Source: Cryptomeria japonica (lineage: Eukaryota; Streptophyta; Pinopsida; Cupressales; Cupressaceae). Taken from it: a stretch of DNA of 64,000 bases. Location of the stretch: assembly GCF_030272615.1 (NCBI RefSeq), contig NC_081405.1, forward strand, positions 574,147,252-574,211,251, in the 5' to 3' direction. A program made the translations under genes and the position numbers. Numbering within the stretch: position 1 is the stretch's first letter; every line of letters starts with the position of its first letter. Shown piece by piece: positions 1 through 10,999 of the stretch. The notes beneath the pieces are model-generated. The model worked only from the letters and a program-made list of their open reading frames with translations. It had not been told where the DNA came from and did no database searches.

Positions 1-378
1 CTTGCTGATTTATGTCTTACCATGATATTGGGTTTGGTGGAAGATGAGAGAGTTTTCAGTGCTTTGGGGTTCCTAAAATCAAAAAACAAACTGGATAAAA
101 AATTGGAAAATTGCTTGAGGCTCTATACCTCTAAGTATGATGTCCACACTTTTCTTTATGATAGGGCACTGCAAATTTGGAGGTCCAAATATGAAAGAAG
201 AGGTTTGGGAAACACTTCAAACCAAAGTGCCAGTGGGACTATTTCCCCATGTACTAGACCTATTGGTATCATTGAGTTGCAGTTCAATGAAGGTATGCAT
301 ACTCGGAGTGAAGAAACTCAAACCACAGACAAGAATCAAGAAAGCTCTGAATTTGATGAGGATGAATGGCAACTGTAA
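1..378 (+). pseudogene. C-terminal part of a hAT-type transposase-like protein (5' end outside window)
   Basis: The frame is open from the first base to a TAA at 376-378, so the start lies outside the window. The stretch VEDERVFSALGFLKSK, followed by a basic KNKLDKKLENCLRLY segment, resembles the C-terminal dimerisation region of hAT transposases and hAT-derived ZNF862-like proteins. That region typically has an acidic-x-E-R-x-FS core followed by a K-rich helix. About 60 further residues are polar and low in complexity (TRSEETQTTDKNQESSEFDE). In hAT proteins this region mediates dimerisation near the end of the transposase. Nothing catalytic is inside the window, so function cannot be judged. 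It could be a live element, a domesticated gene or a relic. Assignment rests on motif resemblance only. Confidence 0.5.
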
Positions 379-607
379 GAGAGTGGCATTTATTAATCTT
401 ATTACTGTATTTCATCATTCATATTACAAAAGCATATTACTTTTTGCAATTAGAATTTAATATTGATTTGTAATTGTATTTTTCAACTTTCTATTTCCAG
501 ATTTATAATAGCATAATAAAAAAATTATAATGTGTTTATTGATATAGAGATGTTTATTGTTTATTTATACATGTTTGAGTCTCAAATCTGTGTGATACAT
601 GTCAAAA

Positions 608-925
608 CCATATGATACAATTCATCCAATAGTAATACACATGTCGAGAACTTAGATTTTCATTAATTGTTTCAAAATACAGCCATATGATACAATTCAT
701 TCAATAGTAATACACCAATCTATGTGATTCTCCATGCAAATTGCAAAAGTGAATACAAAGTTTCAGAACCCTTTGCAAATGACCCTAAATTCCCTTTTAT
801 AGAAACAAGAGAGCAACAAGAGGTCCTATGTGATTCTCCAATGTCCATGCAAAAGTGAATACAAAGTTTCAAAACCCTTTGCAAATAACCCTGAATTCCC
901 TTTTATAGAAACAAGGGAGCAACAA
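608..925. repeat. Two local direct duplications downstream of the hAT-like frame
   Basis: A 33-bp block starting CCATATGATACAATTCAT occurs at 608-640 and again at 683-715 with one mismatch. Immediately after, a block of about 100 bp beginning TATGTGATTCTCCA occurs at 721-820 and 827-925 with small indels. No coding frame is associated with them. The rest of 379-1329 is AT-rich and shows no gene. Confidence 0.8.
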
Positions 926-1329
926 CAACTTCAAGTCGAATTGCATGTTTGCAACATGTGAAGATTGAACATCAAAATCACAAACTTAGCACAGATTTAT
1001 ATGGCCATCATAGGCCATATTAACAATTTAACTTCTGCTACATGTTTGATGTCTCCTGTTCAAAAAAAAGAGTTCAAAATTAAATATTAATTCACTCCAT
1101 GACAAATTCAACATAGATAATAGCACTGCCTAAAACCTACTAATCATAAATAGAGAAATGCATAAATGTTAAAGGAAGGGAGAATTTGAGAATAGAAATT
1201 TACTAGCTAAAGTTTTGCACTGTGCATCATAGATTCATAGGCTAGATTAGCAAAATAGCAAACAGAAGAAACATAAAACCTTGAAATTAAGAGTAAAATA
1301 AGAAAATTGTGCAATACATACTATGATTC

Positions 1330-4004
1330 TTAAGATTTTTGTGCCAGTTTTTGTAGGGTGCTCCACTCTTTGTCTGATGGAAGGTCAATATTCTGTAAAC
1401 TATGGAAAGTCAACTCCAACTTCATCAACATTCCATATTTAGAAGATTTACTTAACATCATTGTTTCATCCAGTACCGAATTTAGAGTTGTAAATGGTTG
1501 GATGAATTCCAGAAAGCTTTGGGGAGTTGTGTCCTTTGGAAGAAAGTCTAAATCAGACTTCATTTTTATCTCCATGCCTTTTTTGTAAGCTTCTTCTCCA
1601 ATGAATTTATTTGATGGGTCAACGGTCTTAGGAAAACCAAGTTTAATAAAATTATTTTTCTTTTCTTGCAGCTTCAAGATCTTTTTTCCACAATTTTCCG
1701 TAACTTTTGATGTTTCCGTTAGCTTCTGGCATTTTTTAATGATAGATGATGTCTTAACTGTGGCAGCAATTCTTCCCTTGGATGCCAAGTAGCTGTCACT
1801 GGAACTATAGACTACTTTCAGAATTTTTTTGTCATATCCTCTTTTGAATAAACATTTGTGCGCTTCTCATAGTGCCCTTTGATTTTCATATAAATTAGTC
1901 TCAGACTTTCAATCAATTGAAACCATTCACACAACTTGTCACTCCTCTGCATTATTTGCCACCAAATGTTTTCTTGTATATACTTCATTGTATTTTTCAT
2001 ATTATCTTTCAATCTATCCACCAAAGTTTTTATTTTATCATTTGCATTATGCAGGTGTTCTTTCATTTGTGCACATTTTTTTCTTTCTTCCTCTACTTCC
2101 TCTTGCAAATGTTTTTCTTTTTCCTTCCCATGATCCAATAGGTCCTGTAATTTTCTCATTTCGTCAACAATAGGCTCATAAATTTTGTATAATTTTTGAA
2201 AACTCGCTTTTTCCTCATCAATTTTTTTACTGCTTTTGGTTAGTTTTTCTATGAGGTCCTTCAATTCTGCGTCCATCTTCTCCTACTCTGCAATTTCTAC
2301 TATAGAGCCTAAATTTCTATCCTTTTCTGTAAATCATTGCAGTTGCTATTTGCTGCTTTCCTCCTTGATTTTTTGTTTTCCAGGTTTGCCTGTAACTTCT
2401 ATTTGTCTCTCCAGTTTATTTTTTTCTCTCTCCACCTTTAGCAATGAAGTGTAGACCACTTCGTTAGTCCTTTTTGACACACTAATTTTGTCCACATTAT
2501 GTACTTTGGAAAAATCCATTTGGAGGGCGCTAACTTGAAATTCAGATGGATCTATCTGACTGTGTGGTGGATTTTTATCTTTAGTTGGGGCCAAGGGCAT
2601 AACAACCATGAACTCCATCATATCTTTTTGTAGGTCATATGTTGGAAATACCCTGTTCCTTGCAAGTTGTTTGTTTACAACTTCATTTAGGGAAACCCTA
2701 TGAAATGCTTTCTTTTTTTCTTTATTTGCTTTTGTTGTGTGTTCATATTTTTCATAGTAATCACAAAATTGAAAATCTGGGCTTGCTGAAGCAATTGAAT
2801 GTTTGAAAGGTGACATAGGAATACCATAGGCTCTAGTTCCACTTATTCCTGTGGTTTTAACTAATGCCTGACTAGGATTACCAACAACAGTTCCTGATCA
2901 TGTCCCACTCCCACTAACACTTTCATATGTAGTTTTCATAATCTCTTAAGGTGTGTGATCTGAAGCTACAAATGATTGATTTGTAGTGTCAGTGGCACTT
3001 GATATAAGATTCTCAATAGTATGAGATTGAGTATCTACCACTAGTGGCATCTTGCAAGAGATTTTTTGTTGTTTCCATTGTCCAACACCAAGAAAACTAG
3101 TATCAATAGTAGTACCCATGCCAACCCCACCAATCACAGTGGCACTTGACTAAACAATAATAGGATTACTATCCCCAGATTCTCCACCAGTGGTAGTGGC
3201 ACTTGATTCACCACCAATGGGAATACCATGATGTGGTGGTGGTTGTGGATTTGAACCTGAAACAAATGTAGGTGGACCTTGAGGGTAATGAGTAGTACCT
3301 ATCGGTGATGAATCTGAAGAATCAAGTCGAATGACTGGTTTAACATGACCTTTTGATTTTGACCCTGATGGAAATTGTACCTGAAGTGGATACCAAATGC
3401 CCTCTCCTCTGGGACCTAGACCACCACCTTCAAAACCCATTTTTTCCACAATGCTTGCCCCTTTACTATATTGTCTTTCATTGCCTCATGGACTACATCT
3501 AATATTTTAGGGACTATAGTAGTTGTTTGAGTGGCCTCAATCTCATAATGATCATCATCTTCACTCCTGTCATGTGTTGTTGTGGGATGCTCCATATTCC
3601 ACAATTTGCTAAACTCTCCATCCTCGTCAATGGTCTCAAATTCTGCACTTGCCTTTGGTTCACCGAGATTCCTCCTCATAGTCCAAAAATCATTTATTTT
3701 GGTTTGAGTCCAATAATTCTCTTTGCATTCATGCAAAATTGATTTGGGAAAAGTTTTCTTAGATGGATTAGCAGATTTTAGGTATAAATTGTAGGACCTC
3801 CTATTTTGGATGCCCTGGCCGTCCTCTGTTGTCCTCTATGTGTGCAAGGCCATCATTTGTGATGAAATTTCTTCTATTGAAATGTTATTGTCGACTACAA
3901 TTTTCTCCATCTCTTTTTTAACCTCATCCCAGGAGTCCATGTTTCTAAGCTTTTCTAGCAATGGTTTACTTTCATTTGACATAATGCTGAAGTGTTCCCA
4001 TTTT
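1330..4004 (-). pseudogene. Downstream, broken part of the same unknown protein: Gly/Ser/Thr-rich linker and coiled coil
   Basis: Past the frameshift near 4005 the coding sense continues on the minus strand through 3736-3416, 3449-3150, 3137-2946, 2816-2346, 2276-1818 and 1788-1330. These pieces are separated by single stops or small shifts, and a stop near 3838 cuts the first of them. The 3150-3300 part is rich in G, P, S and T with repeated GTT/GGESGD-like phrases. The 2276-1818 part is strongly coiled-coil (LKDLIEKLTKSSKKIDEEK and following). Together with the N-terminal 482 codons the original product would have been roughly 1,350 residues. The pattern of globular head, low-complexity linker and coiled-coil tail matches the unknown frame at 38095-41478 in outline only. 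No function is assigned. Confidence 0.5.
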
Positions 4005-5403
4005 TCTTAAGCCTTGTTTGAACTACACTGATTGGATCATAGTGCCAGAGACCCTCATCACCAAAGTTAAAAGCTGTCAAAAAATCATGTGCCACATTGA
4101 ATGCTTTTCTCTCAAATGTGAACCCTCCACGTGACAAATGCAAGGAAGGAAATATGCTCTTCTTTTGCTGACCATGGAAGTGCCTATCTCTGCTCTCCAA
4201 TTTCCGTACATACTCTAATGTAAATACCCTCTTTGTCACATGTATTGGAAGTCTATATGGTTTTACTGGTGATCTGTAAAACCTTAACATAGTGAATTCT
4301 TCCATGAAGAACCAGTCAGCCAATTCTATTTGACTTCTGAGTTGAATGCAATCTCTAAAAGACATAGGCAACCTAGGCATTGGAGTGCTTGTAATTTCAT
4401 TATACATTGGTGCCAAAAGGAAGTCTACAAAATGGTTGTAGTTCTTTCTGTTATCATGCATCCTTATCTTTGGTGTCCAATCATATATTGGACACTCTGT
4501 TCTCTTCCCAGACTTCTCATTAATCTTATAGCTCACAATTTGAAGCTTGTTGGTCTCGAATATTGCACGATACTTGGATAGAAGGAGATAGCACAAGTAG
4601 GATGAGAACCTAAATGTCTTACAAGAACCTTTTTTGATCATTAGTAATCGTTTTTGCATGGATTTTATAATGTGCTCAATGAAATTACATCTTACTGGTT
4701 GAGCTACACAATGGATATTATTAATCATTTCAAGAAGGCTTGCACCCACTTCCCTATCATTTTCCAATCCCACGCAAAATGACAGCAAGGAAATAGTGTC
4801 CCCAACCCATGGAACAAAAATCTTAGAATCATAAGGAGGCTTATGATTCTGATCCAACACAATACCAATACCACTCTTTATTAGACCTTTGATAAATGAA
4901 TCTTTGTGACTTGGATCAAGACTCTCATAATTCCCTTCCAGCTTTTCAAGGTCAATTTGGACGTTTGAGTTTTGGGCTTCAAATCCTAGGTTCAACAAAC
5001 AAGCAAATTCTTCCTCATTTATGGATAGAATTTCCTCTTTTGCATTTTTATTGACAATTGATTTTTTATCTTCATCATAATTTTCGGTGTAGACCATGAC
5101 AAAATCAGGGCAAGGGAATACTTCAGGTAACACCATGCTTCCCAATCCAACATCCCACGATGCAATTTTATATGTTCTTTGTTGTAACATTGGGTTGAAA
5201 ACAATAAATTTTTTACTGCATGGATCTGCCGCCTTACTAGACAATGCATATCTAATATCTATGATACGCTTTTCACCATGGATAGCAGGGTCATAAATAT
5301 CATGGTATTTATCAGTGAAACCTGGTGTTTTTACCAGTTCGGTTAGGTACATTTTATTTTTCACATGGCTTCTTGTTGAACTATTGCTTCCCGTTTTCCC
5401 CAT
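3955..5403 (-). CDS. Unrecognised 482-residue protein, N-terminal part of a longer broken frame
   Basis: The reading frame opens at ATG 5401-5403 and runs 482 codons without interruption, unusual in this AT-rich window and suggesting real protein-coding ancestry. I recognise no catalytic motif, signal peptide or membrane segment. Residues about 120-140 (EEILSINEEEFACLLNLGF) and about 237-275 (IEHIIKSMQKRLLM then FRFSSYLCYLLL) look like packed helices. The second segment resembles, in spacing and hydrophobic pattern, residues about 217-256 of the unknown frame at 38095 in the LTR element, and loosely the layout of plant 'putative transposon protein' domains. Around 4005 a one-base shift moves coding sequence into another frame (EKWEHFSIMSNESK), so the last residues of this frame are probably not native. 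No primer-binding site or LTR pair was found around it. It may be a decayed host gene or the cargo of an element. Confidence 0.5.
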   Translation of the reverse strand: MGKTGSNSSTRSHVKNKMYLTELVKTPGFTDKYHDIYDPAIHGEKRIIDIRYALSSKAADPCSKKFIVFNPMLQQRTYKIASWDVGLGSMVLPEVFPCPDFVMVYTENYDEDKKSIVNKNAKEEILSINEEEFACLLNLGFEAQNSNVQIDLEKLEGNYESLDPSHKDSFIKGLIKSGIGIVLDQNHKPPYDSKIFVPWVGDTISLLSFCVGLENDREVGASLLEMINNIHCVAQPVRCNFIEHIIKSMQKRLLMIKKGSCKTFRFSSYLCYLLLSKYRAIFETNKLQIVSYKINEKSGKRTECPIYDWTPKIRMHDNRKNYNHFVDFLLAPMYNEITSTPMPRLPMSFRDCIQLRSQIELADWFFMEEFTMLRFYRSPVKPYRLPIHVTKRVFTLEYVRKLESRDRHFHGQQKKSIFPSLHLSRGGFTFERKAFNVAHDFLTAFNFGDEGLWHYDPISVVQTRLKKNGNTSALCQMKVNHC

Positions 5404-5719
5404 TACTATTAATGTTAATAATTCAAAATAATGCTAGATAAAAACTTGAAAATGCTAACCCTCATATTGGACCACGAGATTACCAAAAGCAAAAAAGGCG
5501 GGATGTAGGTGTTCTAGATTTTACCTGGAATTTCAATTTCACTAGATTGGCGCAGACAATCTCTATTGCAACTTGCATTGCTCAATCTAGTAGCTGCTTC
5601 TGAATCTCCCTCAATTTATAGGTTTTTCCATGAAATGAAATACGATTATGATTTATGAGTCTCTTATTTTGAAAACTTTGAAAAGTAGAAAAGTAATACC
5701 TAAAGGGCAAAATATCTAG

Positions 5720-5920
5720 AATCATGTTGTAATTTTATTAATTACTATTAATAACTATTCGATGTCGAAGGACAAAACATTTATTACTTCAGTAAAAATT
5801 CCGAGGACATTAAGAATCATGTTGTAATTTTATTAATTATTATTAATAACTATTAGATGCTGAAGGACAAAACATTCACTACTTCATAACTTCAGTATAA
5901 ATTCTAAGGACATTAAATAT
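5720..5920. repeat. Tandem duplication, unit about 95-105 bp
   Basis: A block beginning AATCATGTTGTAATTTTATT is found at 5720-5814 and again at 5815-5920 with scattered substitutions and a short insertion (ACTTCATA) in the second copy. It lies upstream of the minus-strand unknown gene and just before the larger tandem array. Confidence 0.85.
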
Positions 5921-5926
5921 AATACA

Positions 5927-7165
5927 TTCAATTCCAGGCGAAGTTCTCACAAATGTGGTCACTTTCCACATTTGGGCCGAAATCCACCCTAAACCACTGA
6001 TCTTTGCTCATCCACCGAAGGATGGTACCTATTTATAGATGTAGTGGGTCCCATGCTTTCTGCCATTTTTCTGGCACGTCACCAACTCACCATACTCGTG
6101 TCACTTTTTGGGTCTGTTTTTTAAGTCTATTTAATAATTTTAAACTTCCGCCTGAAAAAGAGATTTATAGTCTATAGACTATAGACTTAGTTATATTTAA
6201 TTAAATTTAAAATGTTCAATTCTGGGCAAAGTTCTCACCAATGTGGTCACTTTCCACATTGGGTCTGACATCCACCCTAAGCCATTGATCTTTGCTCATC
6301 CGACAGATGATGGTATCTGTTTACAGATGTAGTGGATCCCACACTTTCTGCCATTTTTCTGGCACGTCACCATACTCGTGTCACTTTTTGGGTCTGTTTT
6401 TTAAGTCTATTTAATGATTTTAAACTTTCGCCTAAAAAAGGGATTTATAGTCTATAGAATATAGATTTAATTATATTTAATTAAATTTAAAATGTTCAAT
6501 TCCGGGTGAAGTTCTCACCAATGTGGTCACTTTCCACATTCGGGCCGAAATCCACCCTAAGTCGTTGATCTTTGCTCATCCAACAGACGATGGTACCTGT
6601 TTACAAATGTAGTGGGTCCCACGACTTCTACCATTTTTATGGCACATCACCATACTCGTGTCACTTTTCGGGTCTATTTTTTAAGTCTATTTAATCATTT
6701 TAAACTTCCGCTCGAAAAAGAGATTTATAGTCTATAGGCTATAGACTTAATTATATTTAATTAAATTTAAAATGTTCAATCCCAGGTGAAGTTCTCACCA
6801 TTGTGGTCACTTTCCACATTCGGGCTAAAATCCACCCTAATTCGTTGATCTTTGCTCATCCAATGGACAATGGTACCTGTTTACAGATGTAGTGGGTCCC
6901 ACGACTTCTGCAATTTTTCTGGCACGTCACCATACTCGTGTCACTTTTTGGGTCTATTTTTTAAGTCTATTTAATCATTTTAAACTTTCGCCTGAAAAAG
7001 AGATTTATAGTCTATAGACTATAGACTTAATTATTTTAATTAAATTTAAAATGTTCAATTCCAGGTGAAGTTCTCACCAATGTGGTCACTTTCCACATTC
7101 GGGTCGAAATCCACCCTAAGTCATTGATCTTTGCTCATCCGACGGATGATGACGCCTGTTGAGAA
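5927..7165. repeat. Tandem array, unit about 280 bp, four full copies and one partial
   Basis: Units start with TTCAAT(T/C)C(C/T) at 5927, 6215, 6495, 6775 and 7054, giving periods of 288, 280, 280 and 279 bp. The last copy stops after about 110 bp near 7165. Each full unit holds the inverted repeat AATGTGG-TCACTTT-CCACATT (one arm altered in copy 4). It also holds an imperfect palindrome around CATCCGACGGATG, a GTGGGTCCCAC-like palindrome, a GGCACGTCACC element with an ACGT core, and usually AGTCTATAGACT. Units differ mainly by single substitutions. The array lies upstream of the minus-strand frame at 5403. It could be a small satellite or an upstream control region; only the repeat structure is certain. 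Confidence 0.95.
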
Positions 7166-7659
7166 CTTGAGTGTTGTCAGATGTCATCGGTCCCATAATA
7201 AGAGACATTTAAATTTTAAAGATGTGCAATAGTTTGAGATAACTATTAAATATAATGTTAATATTGTTTGTAAAAATTTGAAATTCAAAAATAGTATAAA
7301 ACATGAAACTTAGTTTCTAGAATAAACACTAAATAAAAATATAAATTTTGATATACAATTTGAAAGGTAAAAGTTTAATATAAAAAAGAAAACATTCAAT
7401 ATTAAATCTAAAATATTAATTTAAAGTTTAACAAAATTCTTTGAAAATATGTTTACAATATATAATTTAAACAATAGTTTAAATATATATATAAAAGTTC
7501 AACATAAATTTAGTGTATTAATTTTAAAAAATGTGCAGTCCTCAACCTGTTAAGGCGAGCAAATTTGGAAAGTACAAATGCCAAGGTGGCGATTAATTAT
7601 TGCAGAAGGAGTTATCTATAGTAGGTCACATGAATGGGGGAAGGGGAGGATGGCAGGAA
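7166..7659. other. AT-rich stretch without recognisable feature
   Basis: Sequence is dominated by A/T runs (for example around 7380-7520). I see no convincing coding frame, inverted repeat or element end. Confidence 0.6.
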
Positions 7660-8560
7660 ATCTTTTTCTTGATTTCATGGCATTTATGCCTTATCGTACA
7701 CATTCATTAGCCGACCTATAAGATGGAGGCGAAATTTATTACCTTTTGATCTATGTACCAGTTTTTGCTTTGAAGTAGAACAAATCTGTAGTTCGTAACT
7801 TTTGTAAGACATTTTGTGCAAGAAGTGCTTTTGAAATTGTAGGTGACCATGGAGGCCAATTTCATGCTTTGAACAGACAAGAAGTTGGTTCCCTTTTTGG
7901 GTAAAGTATTTGATAAACGAATGCAAGGACTATTCGGGTTTAAGGAGGAGAAGTAGTGGGTGGAAGCTCGATTGATTCTTGCGGAGGAGGTGGCACATAT
8001 CAGTCATTGGTATCGAACTAACATGGAGGTTTACTCTCTGATTCTGGCGTGGGCCTGTGAATTCAAACCGGAGGTGGAAAAGGTAAAACTCACATTGGTC
8101 AAATTGATTGATTGGGATTTTTTGTTTAACCTGGAATCAATCTTGGAGTGGGTGGTGCCGAGATTTGGCATTTGAATTAAGGAAGGGGACTACCAGAAGG
8201 AATTTCTTCCTTTTATTCATGGCCCAGAGGATGAAATCAAATATCAGTGTCGTGAATGTGCTTGAGTTGGGTGGGAAGTGATGAAACTCTTTGTGAAATT
8301 AACCAGGGTGGATGAAGTCTTGAAGGATTTGCATGTGGTGCAAGGATGGAGTTTGGTAGGGAATTGAGAGATAGGGTTGAAGAAGGAAGGGCGATACAGC
8401 TACTGGCAAGCTTGGAGGGTGACCCCAACTTCGGGTGCCTAAACTGCATTCCAAAATGAAAGCTGAAGCGGCCAAAGGGAAAGCATCAACCTCCGAGGAG
8501 GGAAGGGACTGGGAGGAGGCGACCTAGGAGGATAGTGAGACCGAGTGAGCAAGATATCGA
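7660..8560 (+). pseudogene. Remnant of an unrecognised plant protein family
   Basis: Coding-like sequence runs on the plus strand with stops and shifts. A first piece reads FMAFMPYRTHSLADL near 7676. The best piece is 7960-8175, with EVAHISHWYRTNMEVYSLIL followed by WACEFKPEVEKVKLTLVKL and the end LEWVVPRFGI. Recognisable sense resumes after a stop (EFLPFIHGPEDEIKYQC, then VDEVLKDLHVVQGWSLVGN near 8310-8370). Low-complexity GGxGLGGGDLGG-like sequence follows, then a T-rich, non-coding tail. The tryptophan-rich helices suggest a folded domain. I know no family with certainty. It is probably a retroelement-borne or multicopy gene relic rather than an active gene. Confidence 0.35.
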
Positions 8561-8569
8561 CAATGAACT

Positions 8570-9690
8570 AGTTTTTTTGTCTTCTTTCTATAAGCTGTGG
8601 GCAGTATGGTTTTCTCTCTGTATGTGTTTATGCATGAATGACTGCAAATTTTGCATCTTGAAACTTTTGAATTAATAGAATGAAAAAACCTTTACCGATA
8701 AACTTTTGTATCTTGAAACTTTTGAAATTTTGTATTTTGAATGACTATATATTTATAAAATTATAATCAACCATAATCAATGTACAAATAATTAATGGAA
8801 TGAATTGAATTTTTTTTTTATAGCATTACATAAAAAAGATCACAGTTTTAAATTTATTTCCATTGTTTAACAAATAATTGAAATAACATAGCTCATATAC
8901 AGAAAGCATTTGAAAGAAATTAATTAATAAAAATGAAATAGAATTATAGAAGGGTCAGTGCAAGAAGATGAGTCCACTTTTTGGCAGTGTTTTCCCTGAT
9001 TTTCAGATTTTGTCTCATTTGAGCTTAAATTTTGAAACACTTAGAGATTGAATCTTGGAAAAAGTCTGTAATATAAAAGATAGCCCTCTAAGTGTACTTT
9101 CCAAATATGTAATTTATTTTAATACCCACATAATAAAAAATAACTTTTTGAATGGATTTCTGAAAACTATGTTTTAAAAATGCCTATTTCAGGACCATAC
9201 CATGCATGTGTACGACCCACACTTTTTGAAACAATTAAAATTATTTTCTCAAACCATTTTGGGAAATGGTTTGTAACACACTGAAGATTGATGAGCATAT
9301 TTTCTGTATTTTTTTTTCTAATATTTTTTTATTAATTAATTTTTAATGGCCGTAATTATCGTTTTAAAAATTTGACGTGTACAACCCACATAATTTGACG
9401 TAAACTTAACATTTTTTTATTTTTATTTTTTTTAAATACAAAAGAATTTTGTGTAGATTGATGACATATAATTTTTTTTCCAAAATTCATTAAAATAAAA
9501 AAGTTATTAAATTAACAAAATTAGTTAATATTTCAAATTTATGGACCTGATTTAGTATAAATTAAATGAAAAATAGTTAAAATAATCATTTTTAAATTTT
9601 TTTTACATATTTATAATCTAGACAGTATAATCTAGAATGGGTTTTAATTTCGTATAAAAATTCTCTGATTAGAGGCACACAAACTATTTC
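8570..9690. other. AT-rich intergenic stretch
   Basis: No coding frame of substance. A short phrase CTTGAAACTTTTGAA recurs near 8657 and 8712. Otherwise only A/T-rich sequence is visible. Confidence 0.6.
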
Positions 9691-9824
9691 AAAAGTTCAT
9701 CTTTGTGCTCTCATTCATGGAGATTTGAATTTGCAGGTCCATGTCTCGGGTGTGCCCATCCCAGGCCTATCCCGGGCCTAATCCCGAGCCAAGTGGCAGG
9801 TTGTGGAATCAACTTCCATAGAAC

Positions 9825-10075
9825 GGACCCCCGTTTTCAAACAAGGGCGGCTTGTGGAAAAAAAGGAAAAATACGATTTAGAAATGAGGGTCCATTTTTA
9901 AAAAATGAGCCCCCCGTTTCTAAAAATTGGGCCCCCATTTTGTTTTAAAGCGGGCCCTCGTTTTAGAACAAAATGGGGGCTCGCTTATTTTTGCTTCGGG
10001 CCCCCATTACCTTTCGGCTCGGCAGCCCGAAGCATAAACGGGCCCCCATTTTTTTTAAAATGGGCCCTCGTTTAT
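9825..10075. repeat. GC-rich island of GGGCCC[C/T]C[A/G]TTTT motifs with nested hairpins
   Basis: Variants of the phrase GGGCCCCCATTTT / GGGCCCTCGTTTT occur at 9825, 9886, 9907, 9929, 9952, 9998, 10040 and 10062. Several pair with each other. GCCCCCATTTTGTT at 9931-9944 is the exact reverse complement of 9967-9980. GCTTCGGGC at 9993-10001 pairs exactly with GCCCGAAGC at 10025-10033. GGGCCCCCATTTT at 10040 can pair with AAAATGGGCCC ending at 10067, with two bulged C. Base composition changes abruptly from the AT-rich flanks. The apparent open frames across it are compositional and are not proposed as genes. Its origin is unknown. Confidence 0.85.
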
Positions 10076-10329
10076 AAGAGCGCGTTTTCCAATGCACAGA
10101 CTTCCACGAATTTGTGACTCATTACCTTGCACTTGCCCAGAAAGCTTTTTTATATCCATAAGACTATAAAAGGCAAATTGAAACAAAGTGGAATTTGAAA
10201 AATTATCATTAATATTTATGCTTTTGAAATTTACAATTTTTTCATCTGAGACTTGAGTCCCCCAAAAACTTAAAATCCAAAATGAGTGAGCCACTGGCAC
10301 TAAGTCTTCTAGGGTTCGAGGACATAGGA

Positions 10330-10994
10330 AAAAAAAACTACAGGGGGGGGGCTAGGGAACAAGTAGTGGAATTGTTTACAATTTTGCCCTAAGAATTTGG
10401 CCCTCCTTCCATGTAGAATTCTTCAGACAGTATAAGCGAAGAGAATTCTTCAAGCCACATGTAGTTTGGTAAGTAGTCCAGGAGGAACCATTTTTAGAGA
10501 AAGTCCCTGCAAATCCATGTCCATTTCCTATGATGTGTCAACTACTCTGCGTTCAGGTTTAGGAGAAACGGTTGCCTGGCCACTGGCATTGTTTGGTCAG
10601 GGAGGAGAAGCTTGGATAATTCACTCGCCCAAGGGATCCCCACCCCTACTTCTGCAAGGACAACATGAGTAATGTCATCTCCAAGGAAGTCTTCCTTAAA
10701 AACCTTCCTCAACAATATCAACATATCCACCTTGTCTCCTCCCAGGTCCAGAAGAGATGCTAAGAAGCAGGATGTAATGTCTGTGTTAACATGGTACCTA
10801 TTTTCCTTTCACAAAAACTCTCTGCCCAACGCCATCCACATAGCCTGATTGATGAATGACCCTACCTTATTGCAGACTGATTGGAGGGTTGGGTCTCTAA
10901 TGGAGCTTATAAAGGCCCTTTGGTCCTCTGCAGAAATGCTTCTCAAGTGGATGGGAGTATCCATCTTGAGAAAATAGATTAACAAATTAAACAA
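10330..10994 (-). pseudogene. Remnant of an unrecognised protein (possible element-encoded)
   Basis: On the minus strand, 10994-10809 encodes MDTPIHLRSISAEDQRAF followed by SSIRDPTLQSVCNKVGSFI and QAMWMALGREFL, then a stop. The sense continues with NRYHVNTDITSCFLASLLDL. A second open piece at 10730-10542 carries VDMLILLRKVFKEDFLGDD and HVVLAEVGVGIPWASELSK. The two pieces are colinear, so this is one decayed protein of at least 170 residues. No motif identifies the family; the helical, acidic character could fit a gag-like or host protein. A run of nine G at about 10346 lies just past its end. Confidence 0.35.
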
Positions 10995-10999
10995 CCTGA

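Noticed and set aside
5927-7165. CRISPR-like or phage-like repeat-spacer structure
   Set aside because: Repeat units are contiguous 280-bp tandem copies without spacers, in a plant context.
9703-10300. Open frames on both strands across the GC-rich island
   Set aside because: They follow from G/C-rich, low-stop composition. The translated sequences are repetitive (PPF, GPP) and match no domain.
7960-10994. The unknown remnants at 7660-8560 and 10330-10994 as halves of one gene
   Set aside because: They lie on opposite strands and are separated by non-coding and GC-rich sequence; nothing links them.
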